From Arthrobacter sp. zg-Y20 (GTDB lineage Bacteria > Actinomycetota > Actinomycetes > Actinomycetales > Micrococcaceae), in assembly GCF_030142075.1 (NCBI RefSeq), contig NZ_CP126241.1:1240001-1304000 (forward strand): a stretch of 64,000 bases of DNA. Direction: 5' to 3'. Shown here one piece after another: positions 9,769 through 18,358 of the stretch. The notes under the pieces were generated by a model, which did no database searches, was not told the origin of the DNA, and was given only the letters and a program-made list of their open reading frames with translations. The translations under genes and the position numbers were made by a program. Positions within the stretch are counted from its first letter, which is position 1. Each line of letters opens with the position of its first letter.

Positions 9769-11739
9769 ATGGCCGGATTGATCAAGCGTGAAGACATCGA
9801 TGAGGTGCGCCTGCGCACCGACATCAAGGCCGTGATTGACGGATATGTGACTCTCAAATCCGCAGGCATCGGCTCCTTCAAGGGGCTGTGCCCCTTCCAC
9901 GACGAGCGCTCGCCGTCCTTTCATGTCCGTCCCCAGGTGGGCACCTACCACTGTTTCGGCTGCGGGGAGAGCGGCGACGTCATCTCCTTTGTGCAGAAGA
10001 TGGACCACGGCACCTTCTCCGAGACGGTGGAAAAGCTTGCCGCCCGGCTCGGCTACGAACTGCACTACGAAGACGGCACCGGCCCGCGCAAGGAAGACGT
10101 GGGCAAGCGCCAACGCCTGCTGGACGCGCACAAGGTGGCTGCCGAGTTCTTCCGGAGCCAGCTGGGCACCCCCGGAGCTGCAGCCGCACGGAACTTCCTG
10201 CAGGAACGCGGCTTCGACCCGGCCGCCGCCGAGCACTTTGGCGTCGGCTACGCCCCGCAGGGCTGGGACTCGCTGCTCAAGCACCTCACCGCCAAGGGCT
10301 TCACCCGTCCCGAACTGGCCGAAACCGGTATGTTCTCCACCGGCTCGGACGCGTCAAGGTTTTACGACCGGTTCCGCGGGCGGCTGATCTGGCCCATCCG
10401 CGATCTCACCGGCTCTGTGATCGGCTTCGGTGCCCGCAAGCTCTACGAAGATGACCAGGGGCCGAAGTACCTGAACACCCCGGAAACCCCGCTGTACAAG
10501 AAATCCCAGGTGCTTTACGGCATCGACCTCGCCAAGCGGGACATCGCCAAGACCCGCCAGATCGTGGTCGTGGAAGGCTACACGGACGTGATGGCCTGCC
10601 ACCTGGCCGGCATCACCACCGCGGTGGCTACCTGCGGCACCGCCTTTGGTACCGACCACATCAAGATTGCCCGCCGGCTGCTCTCCGACGACGGAACCGG
10701 GGGAGAGGTCATCTTCACGTTCGACGGCGACGCCGCCGGGCAGAAGGCGGCACTTCGCGCGTTCGAAGAGGACCAGCGGTTCACCGCGCAGACCTATGTA
10801 GCGGTCGATCCCAACGGGATGGACCCCTGCGACATCCGGCAGACGCATGGTGATTCAGCAGTGGTGGAGCTGATCTCCTCACGGCGCCCGCTCTTTGAGT
10901 TCGCAATCCGTTCAACCCTGCGCAAGTTCGATCTGAACACTGTGGAGGGCCGGGTCTCCGCCCTGCGGGCCGCCGCACCGGTAGTGGCGGACATCCGGGA
11001 CCCGGCCATGCGGCCCGCCTACTCACGCGAGCTCGCCGGGTGGCTGGGCACCGACGTCGACGACGTCACCCGGGCCGTGAACGCGGCCGCCAAGCGCCGC
11101 ACGGCAGGTTCCGGTGCGGAGAACACGGACACGCCGGCGTCGAACTCCCGCGGCCAGCAGCAGGGCAGGCAGGACTACGGCCAGCAGGGTCGGCAGCAGT
11201 ACGGCCAGAACCGGAACCCGCAGGGCCAGCAGCAGCAGCCGGAGCCGGAGGCAGCCCCGGCCTTCAACCGCCCCGACCCGAATGATCCCGCCGCCCGGAT
11301 GGAGCGCCAGGCCCTGGAAGTTGCGCTGCAGCAGCCGGGCCTGCTCGACGCCGGCCAGTGGGAGCGGTTCAAGGCGGCACGGTTCACGGTGCCGGCCTAC
11401 GTGGCAGTCCATGATGCGATCCGTGCCGCCGGCGACGCCGGAACGGTTCCGGCTGCCTGGGTGGAGCGGGTGCGGGAGGAACTGCCGGACGCGCTGCGCG
11501 GTTTCGTCAGTGAACTGGCCGTTACCCCGCTGCCGGCCCGCGACGCCGATGCCCTGGCGCTGTACTGCCGGGACATCCTGAACCGGTTGTTTGAGCTGCA
11601 GGTGACGCATTTGAAGGCGGAAAAACTGGGCCAGCTGCAGCGGTTGGATCCCAATGCCGACCCGGAGCTGTTCCACCAGCTCAACCGCGAGCTGATGGAC
11701 CTGGAGATGCAGCGGCGGGCCCTGCGCGGGGACCAGTAA
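9769..11739 (+). CDS. dnaG: DNA primase DnaG
   Basis: Makes RNA primers at the replication fork with DnaB helicase. The N-terminal CHC2 zinc finger is at residues 40-65 (CPFHDERS ... CFGCGESGD). The primase core follows, with TOPRIM motifs VVEGYTDVM and FTFDGDAAGQKAA near residues 265-325. The C-terminal helicase-binding region starts after a low-complexity Gln/Arg/Asn/Pro linker (about residues 445-505, with QQQ, GQQGRQQ and QQQQPEPE). The ATG at 9769 is preferred over an upstream in-frame start at 9691 because it gives the family start AGLIKREDIDEVR. This gives 656 aa, a normal size. Confidence 0.96.
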   Translation: MAGLIKREDIDEVRLRTDIKAVIDGYVTLKSAGIGSFKGLCPFHDERSPSFHVRPQVGTYHCFGCGESGDVISFVQKMDHGTFSETVEKLAARLGYELHYEDGTGPRKEDVGKRQRLLDAHKVAAEFFRSQLGTPGAAAARNFLQERGFDPAAAEHFGVGYAPQGWDSLLKHLTAKGFTRPELAETGMFSTGSDASRFYDRFRGRLIWPIRDLTGSVIGFGARKLYEDDQGPKYLNTPETPLYKKSQVLYGIDLAKRDIAKTRQIVVVEGYTDVMACHLAGITTAVATCGTAFGTDHIKIARRLLSDDGTGGEVIFTFDGDAAGQKAALRAFEEDQRFTAQTYVAVDPNGMDPCDIRQTHGDSAVVELISSRRPLFEFAIRSTLRKFDLNTVEGRVSALRAAAPVVADIRDPAMRPAYSRELAGWLGTDVDDVTRAVNAAAKRRTAGSGAENTDTPASNSRGQQQGRQDYGQQGRQQYGQNRNPQGQQQQPEPEAAPAFNRPDPNDPAARMERQALEVALQQPGLLDAGQWERFKAARFTVPAYVAVHDAIRAAGDAGTVPAAWVERVREELPDALRGFVSELAVTPLPARDADALALYCRDILNRLFELQVTHLKAEKLGQLQRLDPNADPELFHQLNRELMDLEMQRRALRGDQ

Positions 11740-11811
11740 CGGCCCGGATTCTGCGGGCCGGAAGCCGATTTCGTTTCCGGGGAAAACCTCTGTAAAGTAA
11801 AACCTGCGCTT

Positions 11812-11884
11812 TCCCCCGTAGCTCAATTGGCAGAGCATTCGACTGTTAATCGAAGGGTTACTGGTTCGAGTCCAGTCGGGGGAG
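11812..11884 (+). tRNA. tRNA-Asn (anticodon GTT), copy 1
   Basis: A 73-base cloverleaf with acceptor stem TCCCCCG/CGGGGGA, D-arm GCTC..GAGC, anticodon loop CTGTTAA (GTT) and T-arm CTGGTTCGAGTCCAG. The genome encodes CCA at 11885-11887. An identical second copy lies 141 bases downstream, and each copy has its own terminator. Confidence 0.97.
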
Positions 11885-11890
11885 CCAATG

Positions 11891-11929
11891 AAGCCCCCGG
11901 CCCGTGTTTACATGGGCCGGGGGCTTTTT
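11891..11929 (+). terminator. Rho-independent terminator after tRNA-Asn copy 1
   Basis: A 13-bp stem AAGCCCCCGGCCC / GGGCCGGGGGCTT with a short loop, followed by TTTTTC. It starts four bases after the encoded CCA. Confidence 0.92.
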
Positions 11930-12025
11930 CTTGCCTGCTTCGTAAGCCGGGCGGGCAGCACAGACCACTGAACCCCCGCGGTTCGTGGGCACCCGAAAGT
12001 TCCTGTATAGTTGAGGACGCCGCTT

Positions 12026-12098
12026 TCCCCCGTAGCTCAATTGGCAGAGCATTCGACTGTTAATCGAAGGGTTACTGGTTCGAGTCCAGTCGGGGGAG
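12026..12098 (+). tRNA. tRNA-Asn (anticodon GTT), copy 2
   Basis: Identical over its 73 bases to the copy at 11812, again with encoded CCA (12099-12101). A TATAGT hexamer at 12006-12011, just upstream, is a good -10 candidate. It suggests that this copy has its own promoter and is not only a read-through product. Confidence 0.97.
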
Positions 12099-12103
12099 CC
12101 AGC

Positions 12104-12144
12104 AAGGGTCTGTAGCCGGAGTCATCCGGGTGCAGACCCTTTTT
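12104..12144 (+). terminator. Rho-independent terminator after tRNA-Asn copy 2
   Basis: Stem AAGGGTCTG / CAGACCCTT with a structured loop, followed by TTTTT. The sequence differs from the terminator of copy 1. Confidence 0.88.
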
Positions 12145-12438
12145 GTATCCCCCCGTTTTGCCTCTACCGTGTCCCGTTTTCCGGCCTTGCCGCCCGGCAT
12201 CCCGGCACGCCGAAAGAGCATACTTGCCCGCAGGCACAGCTATGCGCCTACACTGGCCGTAATCGCGCCCGTCACGGCTCGGCCCGGCATCACCGGGCCC
12301 CGCCCGCGGGCAGTAAAGGCATCCCATCCTGTTGCCCCTGGCCCGGAGCCCCACGGCTTCCGGTATCCGCTCTGCATGTCCGTTCATCCCGGACCGGCAG
12401 GGCGGACCTTCCCTGGACCCAACAGTTGGAGAACCGCT

Positions 12439-13611
12439 ATGTCTGCCACTGCCTCTGAAAACATCACCCAGCCCATCAGCGTCGAAGAAATCTTCGCGGC
12501 GCACGAGGGCGGCAAGCTTTCCGTGGAAACGAAGCTGTCCTTGGACTCCAAGCGGGCACTGTCCATTGCCTACACTCCCGGGGTGGCCCAGGTCAGCCGT
12601 GCCATCGCGGCCGATCCGGCACTGGCGGCAACCACCACGTGGGCCTCGCGGTTGGTGGTGGTGGTCAGTGACGGCACCGCCGTGCTGGGGCTGGGAAACA
12701 TCGGTCCGGCAGCATCTTTGCCGGTGATGGAAGGCAAATCGGCCCTCTTCCGTACCTTCGGCGGACTGAATTCCATTCCGCTGGTGCTGGACACCACCAA
12801 CGTGGACGAGATCATCGAAACACTGGTCCGGCTGCGTCCCAGCTACGGCGCTGTGAACCTGGAGGACATTTCCGCCCCGCGCTGCTTCGAACTGGAACAG
12901 CGGCTGATCGAGGCCTTGGATTGCCCGGTCATGCATGATGACCAGCACGGTACCGCCATTGTGGTCCTTGCCGCTCTGGAGAACGCCGCCCGGGTCACGG
13001 ACCGGGAGCTCGCCGGACTGCGGGTGGTGATCTCCGGTGCCGGTGCCGCCGGAGTCGCCTGTGCCAACATCCTGCTGGAAGCCGGCATGACCGACGTCGT
13101 AGTCCTGGACTCCCGGGGAGTGATCGGCCCCGGACGCACAGACCTGACCAGCGTGAAGGAGGACCTCGCCGCCAGGACCAACCCCCGCGGCGTCGACGGC
13201 GGGCCAGCCGAAGCGCTGCAGGGGGCCGACGCGTTCATTGGGGTATCTTCCGGAACCGTCGGAGAGGAGCTGCTGGCCGGAATGGCGCCCGATGCGATCA
13301 TTTTCGCCCTCTCCAACCCGGACCCGGAGGTGCACCCGGACACCGCCCGCCGGTACGCCGCCGTCGTCGCCACCGGCCGCAGCGATTTTCCAAACCAGAT
13401 AAACAACGTCCTGGCCTTCCCCGGGGTGTTCCGCGGAGCGCTGGACAGCGGTGCCCGCCGGATCACGCCGGCCATGAAGGTCGCCGCTGCAGCAGCGATT
13501 GCCAATCTGGTGGGGGAGGAGCTGCGGACGGACTACATTGTGCCGAGCCCGCTGGATCCGCGCGTGGCGCCAGCCGTGGCCGCTGCGGTCGCTGCCGCGG
13601 CCCCGGCCTAG
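12439..13611 (+). CDS. NAD(P)-dependent malic enzyme
   Basis: Oxidative decarboxylation of malate to pyruvate, an anaplerotic and NAD(P)H-forming step. The protein of 390 aa is the short bacterial form. The N-terminal malic domain has SIAYTPGVAQVSRAI (catalytic tyrosine), GLGNIGP, VNLEDISAPRCFELE (metal ligands) and HDDQHGTA. The Rossmann NAD domain has VVISGAGAAGVACANILL and the conserved FALSNPDPE and RSDFPNQINN segments. The ATG at 12439 has GGAGAA six bases upstream; the frame stays open further upstream but without family sequence. The gene stands alone after the tRNA-Asn pair. Coenzyme preference cannot be decided by eye. Confidence 0.93.
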   Translation: MSATASENITQPISVEEIFAAHEGGKLSVETKLSLDSKRALSIAYTPGVAQVSRAIAADPALAATTTWASRLVVVVSDGTAVLGLGNIGPAASLPVMEGKSALFRTFGGLNSIPLVLDTTNVDEIIETLVRLRPSYGAVNLEDISAPRCFELEQRLIEALDCPVMHDDQHGTAIVVLAALENAARVTDRELAGLRVVISGAGAAGVACANILLEAGMTDVVVLDSRGVIGPGRTDLTSVKEDLAARTNPRGVDGGPAEALQGADAFIGVSSGTVGEELLAGMAPDAIIFALSNPDPEVHPDTARRYAAVVATGRSDFPNQINNVLAFPGVFRGALDSGARRITPAMKVAAAAAIANLVGEELRTDYIVPSPLDPRVAPAVAAAVAAAAPA

Positions 13612-13763
13612 CTGCCAATGCGGTACAGAACCCGCACGATTTGCGGTGGGAGGGGTTCCCGGCGAACGCCATGGACGTAGGCTTTTAATTCGCGTGGAGG
13701 GGCCTCGGGACACTCCCCGACGGCGCCGTGGGGGACCGGCACAGCTGACCTCGAGGAGCAGGC

Positions 13764-15194
13764 ATGTCATCAGAGGCCGTACCCCCAGCCCCGGAGGACC
13801 GGGACCAGGTCAAGCACCCAGTGAAGGCCATCCTAGTCTGCGCCGGTGCGGCGGTGGGCGGGATCCTTTTCGGCTTTGACAGTTCGGCGATCAACGGCGC
13901 AGTGGATGCCATCGGCGTGGAGTTCCGCCTCAGCAGCGGTGCCCTGGGCTTCGCGGTGGCCATCGCACTGCTGGGCTGCGCCGTTGGCGCCTGGTTTGCC
14001 GGGCAGCTGGCCGATCTGTGGGGCCGGCGGGCCGTGATGGTGGTCTCCGGCATCGTGTTCACCGCGAACTCGATCGGTTCCGCACTGGCCGGCAGCGACG
14101 TGGAGCTGATGATCTGGCGGTTCATCGGCGGGCTGGCCATCGGCACGGCGTCGGTGATTGCGCCGGACTACATAGGGGAGATTGCCCCGGTTAAATGGCG
14201 CGGCGCCCTGGGCTCCGTGCAGCAGCTGGCCATCACGCTGGGCATCTTCGGGGCACTGCTTTCGGATGCCCTGCTGGCCTCCGGCGGCGGCGCCCTGCAG
14301 CAGTTGTGGTGGGGGCTTGAAGCCTGGCGCTGGATGCTGCTGGTTGGTGTGGTGCCGGCCGTTTTCTACGGGATAGTGGCCCTGCTGATTCCCGAATCCC
14401 CGCACTATCTGATCCGAAAACACCGGGACAAACAGGCCAAACACGTCCTGGCGGACATCAGCGGCGTTGATGACACAGACGCCAAGGTATCCGAGATCCG
14501 GGAGAGCTTCTCCTCCGCTTCCCGTGCCCGCTACCGGGACCTGCGCGGCCCGGCCTTCGGACTGCAGCCCATTCTATGGATCGGGATGACGGTGGCCGCC
14601 CTGCAGCAGCTCGTGGGGATCAACGTGATCTTCTACTACTCCACCACACTGTGGCAGTCAGTGGGATTCAGCACAGAGGACTCCTTTACGACGTCGGTGA
14701 TCACCGCGGTGGTCAACGTGCTGACCACCCTGGTGGCCATTGGATTCGTGGACAGAGTGGGCCGGCGGAAGCTGCTCCTGGCCGGGTCCGTTGGAATGAC
14801 CCTGGGCTTGCTCGCCACTGCCATAGCCTTCTCCCAATCCGTGGACACCGGCGGCGGCGTTTCGCTGCCCGGCGGGTGGGGACCTGTGGCCCTGATCGGC
14901 GCAAACCTGTTTGTGGTCTTCTACGGTGCGTCCTGGGGACCTGTGATGTGGGTGACACTTGGGGAGATCTTTCCCAACCGGATCCGTTCCCTGGGACTGG
15001 GCATCGGCGCCATGGTCAACTGGGTTTTCAACTTCATCATCACCCTCGCCTTTCCCTGGGTTAACACCTCGCTGGGCCCGGCATTTGCCTATTCTGCCTT
15101 CACTTTTTTCGCCTTCGCCTCGTTCTGGTTCGTAAAGCTGGCGCTGCCCGAGTTCAAGGGCCGGGACCTGGAATCGGGACGCATCGTTCAGTGA
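13764..15194 (+). CDS. MFS sugar porter, first of a tandem pair
   Basis: A 476-residue, 12-helix major facilitator of the sugar porter family, expected to import a monosaccharide or polyol with protons. Signatures: GGILFGFDSSAINGAVDAIG in helix 1, ADLWGRR between helices 2 and 3, RFIGGLAIGTASVIAPDYIGE with the conserved Glu, PESPHYLIRK before the central loop, QQLVGINVIFYYS in helix 7 and VDRVGRRKLL. It is strongly similar throughout to the next gene, so the two arose by duplication. RBS GAGGAG lies upstream of the ATG. The substrate is unknown. Confidence 0.92.
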   Translation: MSSEAVPPAPEDRDQVKHPVKAILVCAGAAVGGILFGFDSSAINGAVDAIGVEFRLSSGALGFAVAIALLGCAVGAWFAGQLADLWGRRAVMVVSGIVFTANSIGSALAGSDVELMIWRFIGGLAIGTASVIAPDYIGEIAPVKWRGALGSVQQLAITLGIFGALLSDALLASGGGALQQLWWGLEAWRWMLLVGVVPAVFYGIVALLIPESPHYLIRKHRDKQAKHVLADISGVDDTDAKVSEIRESFSSASRARYRDLRGPAFGLQPILWIGMTVAALQQLVGINVIFYYSTTLWQSVGFSTEDSFTTSVITAVVNVLTTLVAIGFVDRVGRRKLLLAGSVGMTLGLLATAIAFSQSVDTGGGVSLPGGWGPVALIGANLFVVFYGASWGPVMWVTLGEIFPNRIRSLGLGIGAMVNWVFNFIITLAFPWVNTSLGPAFAYSAFTFFAFASFWFVKLALPEFKGRDLESGRIVQ

Positions 15195-15271
15195 CCATCT
15201 GTCCCCGGTTGGCCATTGCGGCTACCCTGCCCGGACAAGCACTCCTAGGGTTATGCGTAGGCTTAAGTGTT

Positions 15272-15299
15272 TTGACAGCAGTCTTATGTATTCAGTAAT
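15272..15299 (+). promoter_or_regulatory. Candidate sigma70-type promoter of second sugar porter
   Basis: A perfect TTGACA at 15272 and AGTAAT at 15294, with a 16-bp spacer, lie 25 bases before the ATG. This suggests the second paralogue is transcribed on its own. Confidence 0.5.
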
Positions 15300-15323
15300 C
15301 CAACAGAAAACGAGGAACGGTCG

Positions 15324-16760
15324 ATGGGCGCGACTCAGCCAGGACCAAATAAGGGCGGATCCGAACGGATTGCCCACCCCGGAAGGGTGATTGGCGTCAC
15401 CGTCGCTGCTGCCGTGGGCGGGTTGCTCTTCGGCTTTGACACCGCCGTCATTAACGGCGCGGTGGACGCCATCGGTGAAGAATTCACCCTGAGCCCGGGC
15501 ATCCTGGGCTTCACCGTGGCCATTACGCTGCTCGGCTGCGCCGTGGGTGCCTGGTTTGCCGGCCAGCTCGCAGACCGGTTGGGACGCAAAACGGTCATGG
15601 TGGGTGCGGCGGTGCTGTTTGCCGCGAACTCGGTGGGTTCGGCCTTCGCCTTCAGCGAGTGGGACCTGATGCTCTGGCGCCTGATCGGCGGCCTGGCCAT
15701 CGGTACTGCCTCCGTTATTGCCCCGGGCTACATTGCCGAAGTGGCGCCGGCAAAATGGCGGGGTGCGCTGGGCTCAGTCCAGCAACTGGCCATCACGCTG
15801 GGTATCTTTGCTGCTCTGCTCTCCGATGCCTTCCTGGCCAACTCGGCGGGAAGTGCGCTGGGGGAACTCTGGGGAGGCATCGCCGCCTGGCGCTGGATGC
15901 TCCTGGTGGGCGTTGTTCCGGCCGTGGTTTACGGCGTGCTCGCCCTGACCATTCCGGAATCGCCGCAGTTCCTGGTTCGCCGCAACCGCGACGAAGAAGC
16001 CGCGAAGGTGCTCAGCTCCATTTCCGGCGTGACGGACACGGACCGGAAGATCGCCGATATCCGGGACAGCTTCAAGAGCCCGAAGCCGACGTTCCGCGAC
16101 CTGCGCGGCCCCAAGTTCGGCCTGCAGCCGATCCTCTGGGTGGGCATGGCCATTGCAGCTTTCCAGCAGCTGGTGGGCATCAACGCGATCTTCTACTACT
16201 CCACCACCCTGTGGAAGTCCGTGGGCTTCAGTGAAAGTGATTCATTCACGACGTCGGTGATCACCTCCGTGGTCAACGTGGTCATGACCCTGGTCGCCAT
16301 TGCCTTCGTGGACCGCATCGGCCGGCGCAAGCTGCTGATGATCGGTTCCGCGGGTATGTTCGTCGGCCTGCTGGCCGCCACCATCTCCTTCCTGCAGGCT
16401 GAGACGGTCAACGGCGAAGTGTCCCTGCCCGACATCTGGGGTCCGGTGGCCCTGGTAGGAGCGAACCTGTTCGTGGTCTTCTTTGCCGCCACCTGGGGCC
16501 CGGTCATGTGGGTCACCCTGGGCGAGGTGTTCCCGAACAACATCCGTTCCCTGGCCCTGGGGCTGGGCGCGATGGTCAACTGGATCTTCAACTTCATCGT
16601 GACTCTGGCCTTCCCGTGGGTCAGTGACAACTTCGGGGTCTGGATTATGTACGCCATCTTCACCGCCTTCGCCGTGCTGTCCTTCTGGTTCGTCAAGTCC
16701 AAGCTGCCCGAACTCTCCGGGCGCGAACTCGAGGACCGCGAGGGGCTGGAAACCGCCTGA
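15324..16760 (+). CDS. MFS sugar porter, second of a tandem pair
   Basis: A 478-residue sugar porter with the same signatures as its upstream neighbour: LLFGFDTAVINGAVDAIGEE, ADRLGRKTVM, APGYIAEVAPAKWRG, PESPQFLVRR, QQLVGINAIFYYSTT and DRIGRRKLL. It keeps the classical PESP-x-x-L motif more closely than copy one. The main differences are in the hydrophilic ends and the loop around residues 170-185, where substrate-independent drift is expected. It has its own promoter-like sequence (TTGACA) in the 129-base gap. The transported sugar is unknown. Confidence 0.92.
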   Translation: MGATQPGPNKGGSERIAHPGRVIGVTVAAAVGGLLFGFDTAVINGAVDAIGEEFTLSPGILGFTVAITLLGCAVGAWFAGQLADRLGRKTVMVGAAVLFAANSVGSAFAFSEWDLMLWRLIGGLAIGTASVIAPGYIAEVAPAKWRGALGSVQQLAITLGIFAALLSDAFLANSAGSALGELWGGIAAWRWMLLVGVVPAVVYGVLALTIPESPQFLVRRNRDEEAAKVLSSISGVTDTDRKIADIRDSFKSPKPTFRDLRGPKFGLQPILWVGMAIAAFQQLVGINAIFYYSTTLWKSVGFSESDSFTTSVITSVVNVVMTLVAIAFVDRIGRRKLLMIGSAGMFVGLLAATISFLQAETVNGEVSLPDIWGPVALVGANLFVVFFAATWGPVMWVTLGEVFPNNIRSLALGLGAMVNWIFNFIVTLAFPWVSDNFGVWIMYAIFTAFAVLSFWFVKSKLPELSGRELEDREGLETA

Positions 16761-16861
16761 CCGGTACGTGATGCGAATGGGCAAGGTGTTAACTATGAGG
16801 GGAATGGTAATTTGGGGTTATGGCTACGGTGAATAGTGAACAGGGGACGGAGGCTGGGCGC

Positions 16862-17644
16862 ATGAATCGCTCTGCTAGCACTCGGACACAGCGGACGGCG
16901 GGAAGCTCTTCGCTGGTGGGGCTGGCGAAGGTGATGGCCCGGCTGACTCCGCGCCAGCTGAATGACGAGTTCGCCCTCGCCACGGCCGAAATGAAGCAAA
17001 AGGGCATCAAGGCCGGCATCGCCGCCGCCTTCATGGTTGTTGCCCTGCTGTTTGTAGCCGCGCTGGCCATCGCGCTGATCGTTGCGGCCATCATGGCACT
17101 GTCCTTGGTGATGCCGGCCTGGCTGGCCGCCTTGCTGGTGGCGGCATTGTTCCTCGTGATCGCGGCAGTTGCCGGGCTGGTTGGCTTCAGCCGGTTCAAG
17201 AAGACCCTGCCGCTGCTTCCCGAGGAGGCCATCCGCGGGCTGCGCTACGATGTCGGCGTGCTGAAGGAAGGCCGCCGCTTTGATCCGGCCACGCTGGATA
17301 AGCCCAAGGAGCCCAAGGAAAAGAAGGACAAGAAGGCAGAGAAGGCCGACAAGCCCGAAGGCCCCAAGCAGCCCAGCCCCGAGGAACTGCGGACCCGCGC
17401 CCGCCAGCGCCGCGAGCACCTTGCCGCCGTCCGTGACGGACTTGGCGAAAAGGTGGACGTCAAGGCACGCATCCAGGAGCTGAAGTCCCGCCGCGCAGCC
17501 GCGTCCCGGGGCAACGGCAGCTCCGCTGCTTCCCCGGCAGATGACGTGCTGGCCATGATCAAGGAACGCTGGCAGCCGCTTGCGGTTATGGGCGCCTCGC
17601 TGCTGGCCATGCTCATCATGTTCCGCCGGCTGGCTCGAAAGTAA
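16862..17644 (+). CDS. Phage-holin-like (DUF1469) / DUF3618 fusion membrane protein
   Basis: A 260-residue membrane protein that joins two families usually found as separate neighbouring genes. Residues about 20-125 resemble the actinobacterial holin superfamily III (DUF1469): an amphipathic helix, then two long membrane helices and a basic stop (FSRFKK). A Lys/Glu/Pro linker (KPKEPKEKKDKKAEKADK) leads to a DUF3618-like part, with RQRREHLAAVRDGLGEKVDVK, a basic stretch, and a final membrane helix ending FRRLARK. Function is unknown; such proteins are chromosomal and not lysis holins. The ATG at 16862 has GGAGG eight bases upstream; an in-frame ATG at 16820 would add 14 residues. The CDP-alcohol phosphatidyltransferase gene follows. 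Confidence 0.7.
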   Translation: MNRSASTRTQRTAGSSSLVGLAKVMARLTPRQLNDEFALATAEMKQKGIKAGIAAAFMVVALLFVAALAIALIVAAIMALSLVMPAWLAALLVAALFLVIAAVAGLVGFSRFKKTLPLLPEEAIRGLRYDVGVLKEGRRFDPATLDKPKEPKEKKDKKAEKADKPEGPKQPSPEELRTRARQRREHLAAVRDGLGEKVDVKARIQELKSRRAAASRGNGSSAASPADDVLAMIKERWQPLAVMGASLLAMLIMFRRLARK

Positions 17645-17680
17645 GCTGTACTCGTACATCTTTGACGAGGGGAACGGACC

Positions 17681-18325
17681 GTGATCAGACTCATCGGTGC
17701 CGGAACACGTCCTGACACGGAAACAACCGTGACGGACGGGTTCTGGACCGTACCGAATCTGGTCACGGTCCTTCGCTTTCTCGGGATCCCGCTTTTCGTC
17801 TGCCTCGTGGCCCAGGACCGGTACGGAAGCGCCTTCATCACGCTGGTGGCGGTGGGCTGCACGGACTGGATTGACGGTTACCTGGCCCGCCGGCTGAACC
17901 AGGTGTCCCGGACCGGGCAATGGCTGGACCCGGTGGCGGACCGCCTCGCGCTGATCATTGTGGCCGCAACCTTCGTGGTGGATGGGATTGCCCCGGTGTG
18001 GCTCATCCTCAGCATCGCCGTTCCCGACGCCGTGCTGACCATCAACTCCCTGCTCCTTTTCCGCGGCAGCCCCGACCTGCCGGTGAGCGTGCTCGGCAAA
18101 ATCCGGACAGCGCTGCTGCTCCTGGGGGCGCCCCTGCTGTTGCTGGACCGTGTGCAGGGTTATGACTTCCAGTGGCTGGCTGCCGCCGGCACCACGGTGC
18201 TGGCCATGGGCTGCATCGGACATGTGGCTGCAGCGGCCGGATACCTGGCGGCGGCATGGGATAAGTACCGCCTCCTGCGCGGCCGGGATGTGCCTGCCGG
18301 AACCGGAACCGGCCATGCACCCTAG
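17681..18325 (+). CDS. CDP-alcohol phosphatidyltransferase family protein
   Basis: A 214-residue membrane enzyme that transfers a phosphatidyl group from CDP-diacylglycerol to an alcohol. The full CAP motif D-x2-D-G-x2-A-R-x8-G-x3-D-x3-D is present as DWIDGYLARR ... GQWLDPVADR, so all catalytic aspartates are intact. The short N-terminal FWTVPNLVTVLRFLGIP is typical of PgsA/cardiolipin-synthase-like members. The actual alcohol (glycerol phosphate, phosphatidylglycerol or inositol phosphate) cannot be decided from the sequence. Start GTG at 17681 with GAGGGGAA upstream. It is followed closely by a DMT transporter and a GT4 glycosyltransferase, which suggests a link to lipid or envelope glycolipid synthesis. 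Confidence 0.9.
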   Translation: MIRLIGAGTRPDTETTVTDGFWTVPNLVTVLRFLGIPLFVCLVAQDRYGSAFITLVAVGCTDWIDGYLARRLNQVSRTGQWLDPVADRLALIIVAATFVVDGIAPVWLILSIAVPDAVLTINSLLLFRGSPDLPVSVLGKIRTALLLLGAPLLLLDRVQGYDFQWLAAAGTTVLAMGCIGHVAAAAGYLAAAWDKYRLLRGRDVPAGTGTGHAP

Positions 18326-18358
18326 GACCGCAGCGCCGGCCCGCGCCCGGCTTGGACA

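Noticed and set aside
16862-17644. Prophage lysis module
   Set aside because: The holin-like protein has no endolysin, tail or integrase neighbours and is fused to DUF3618. Housekeeping lipid genes follow.
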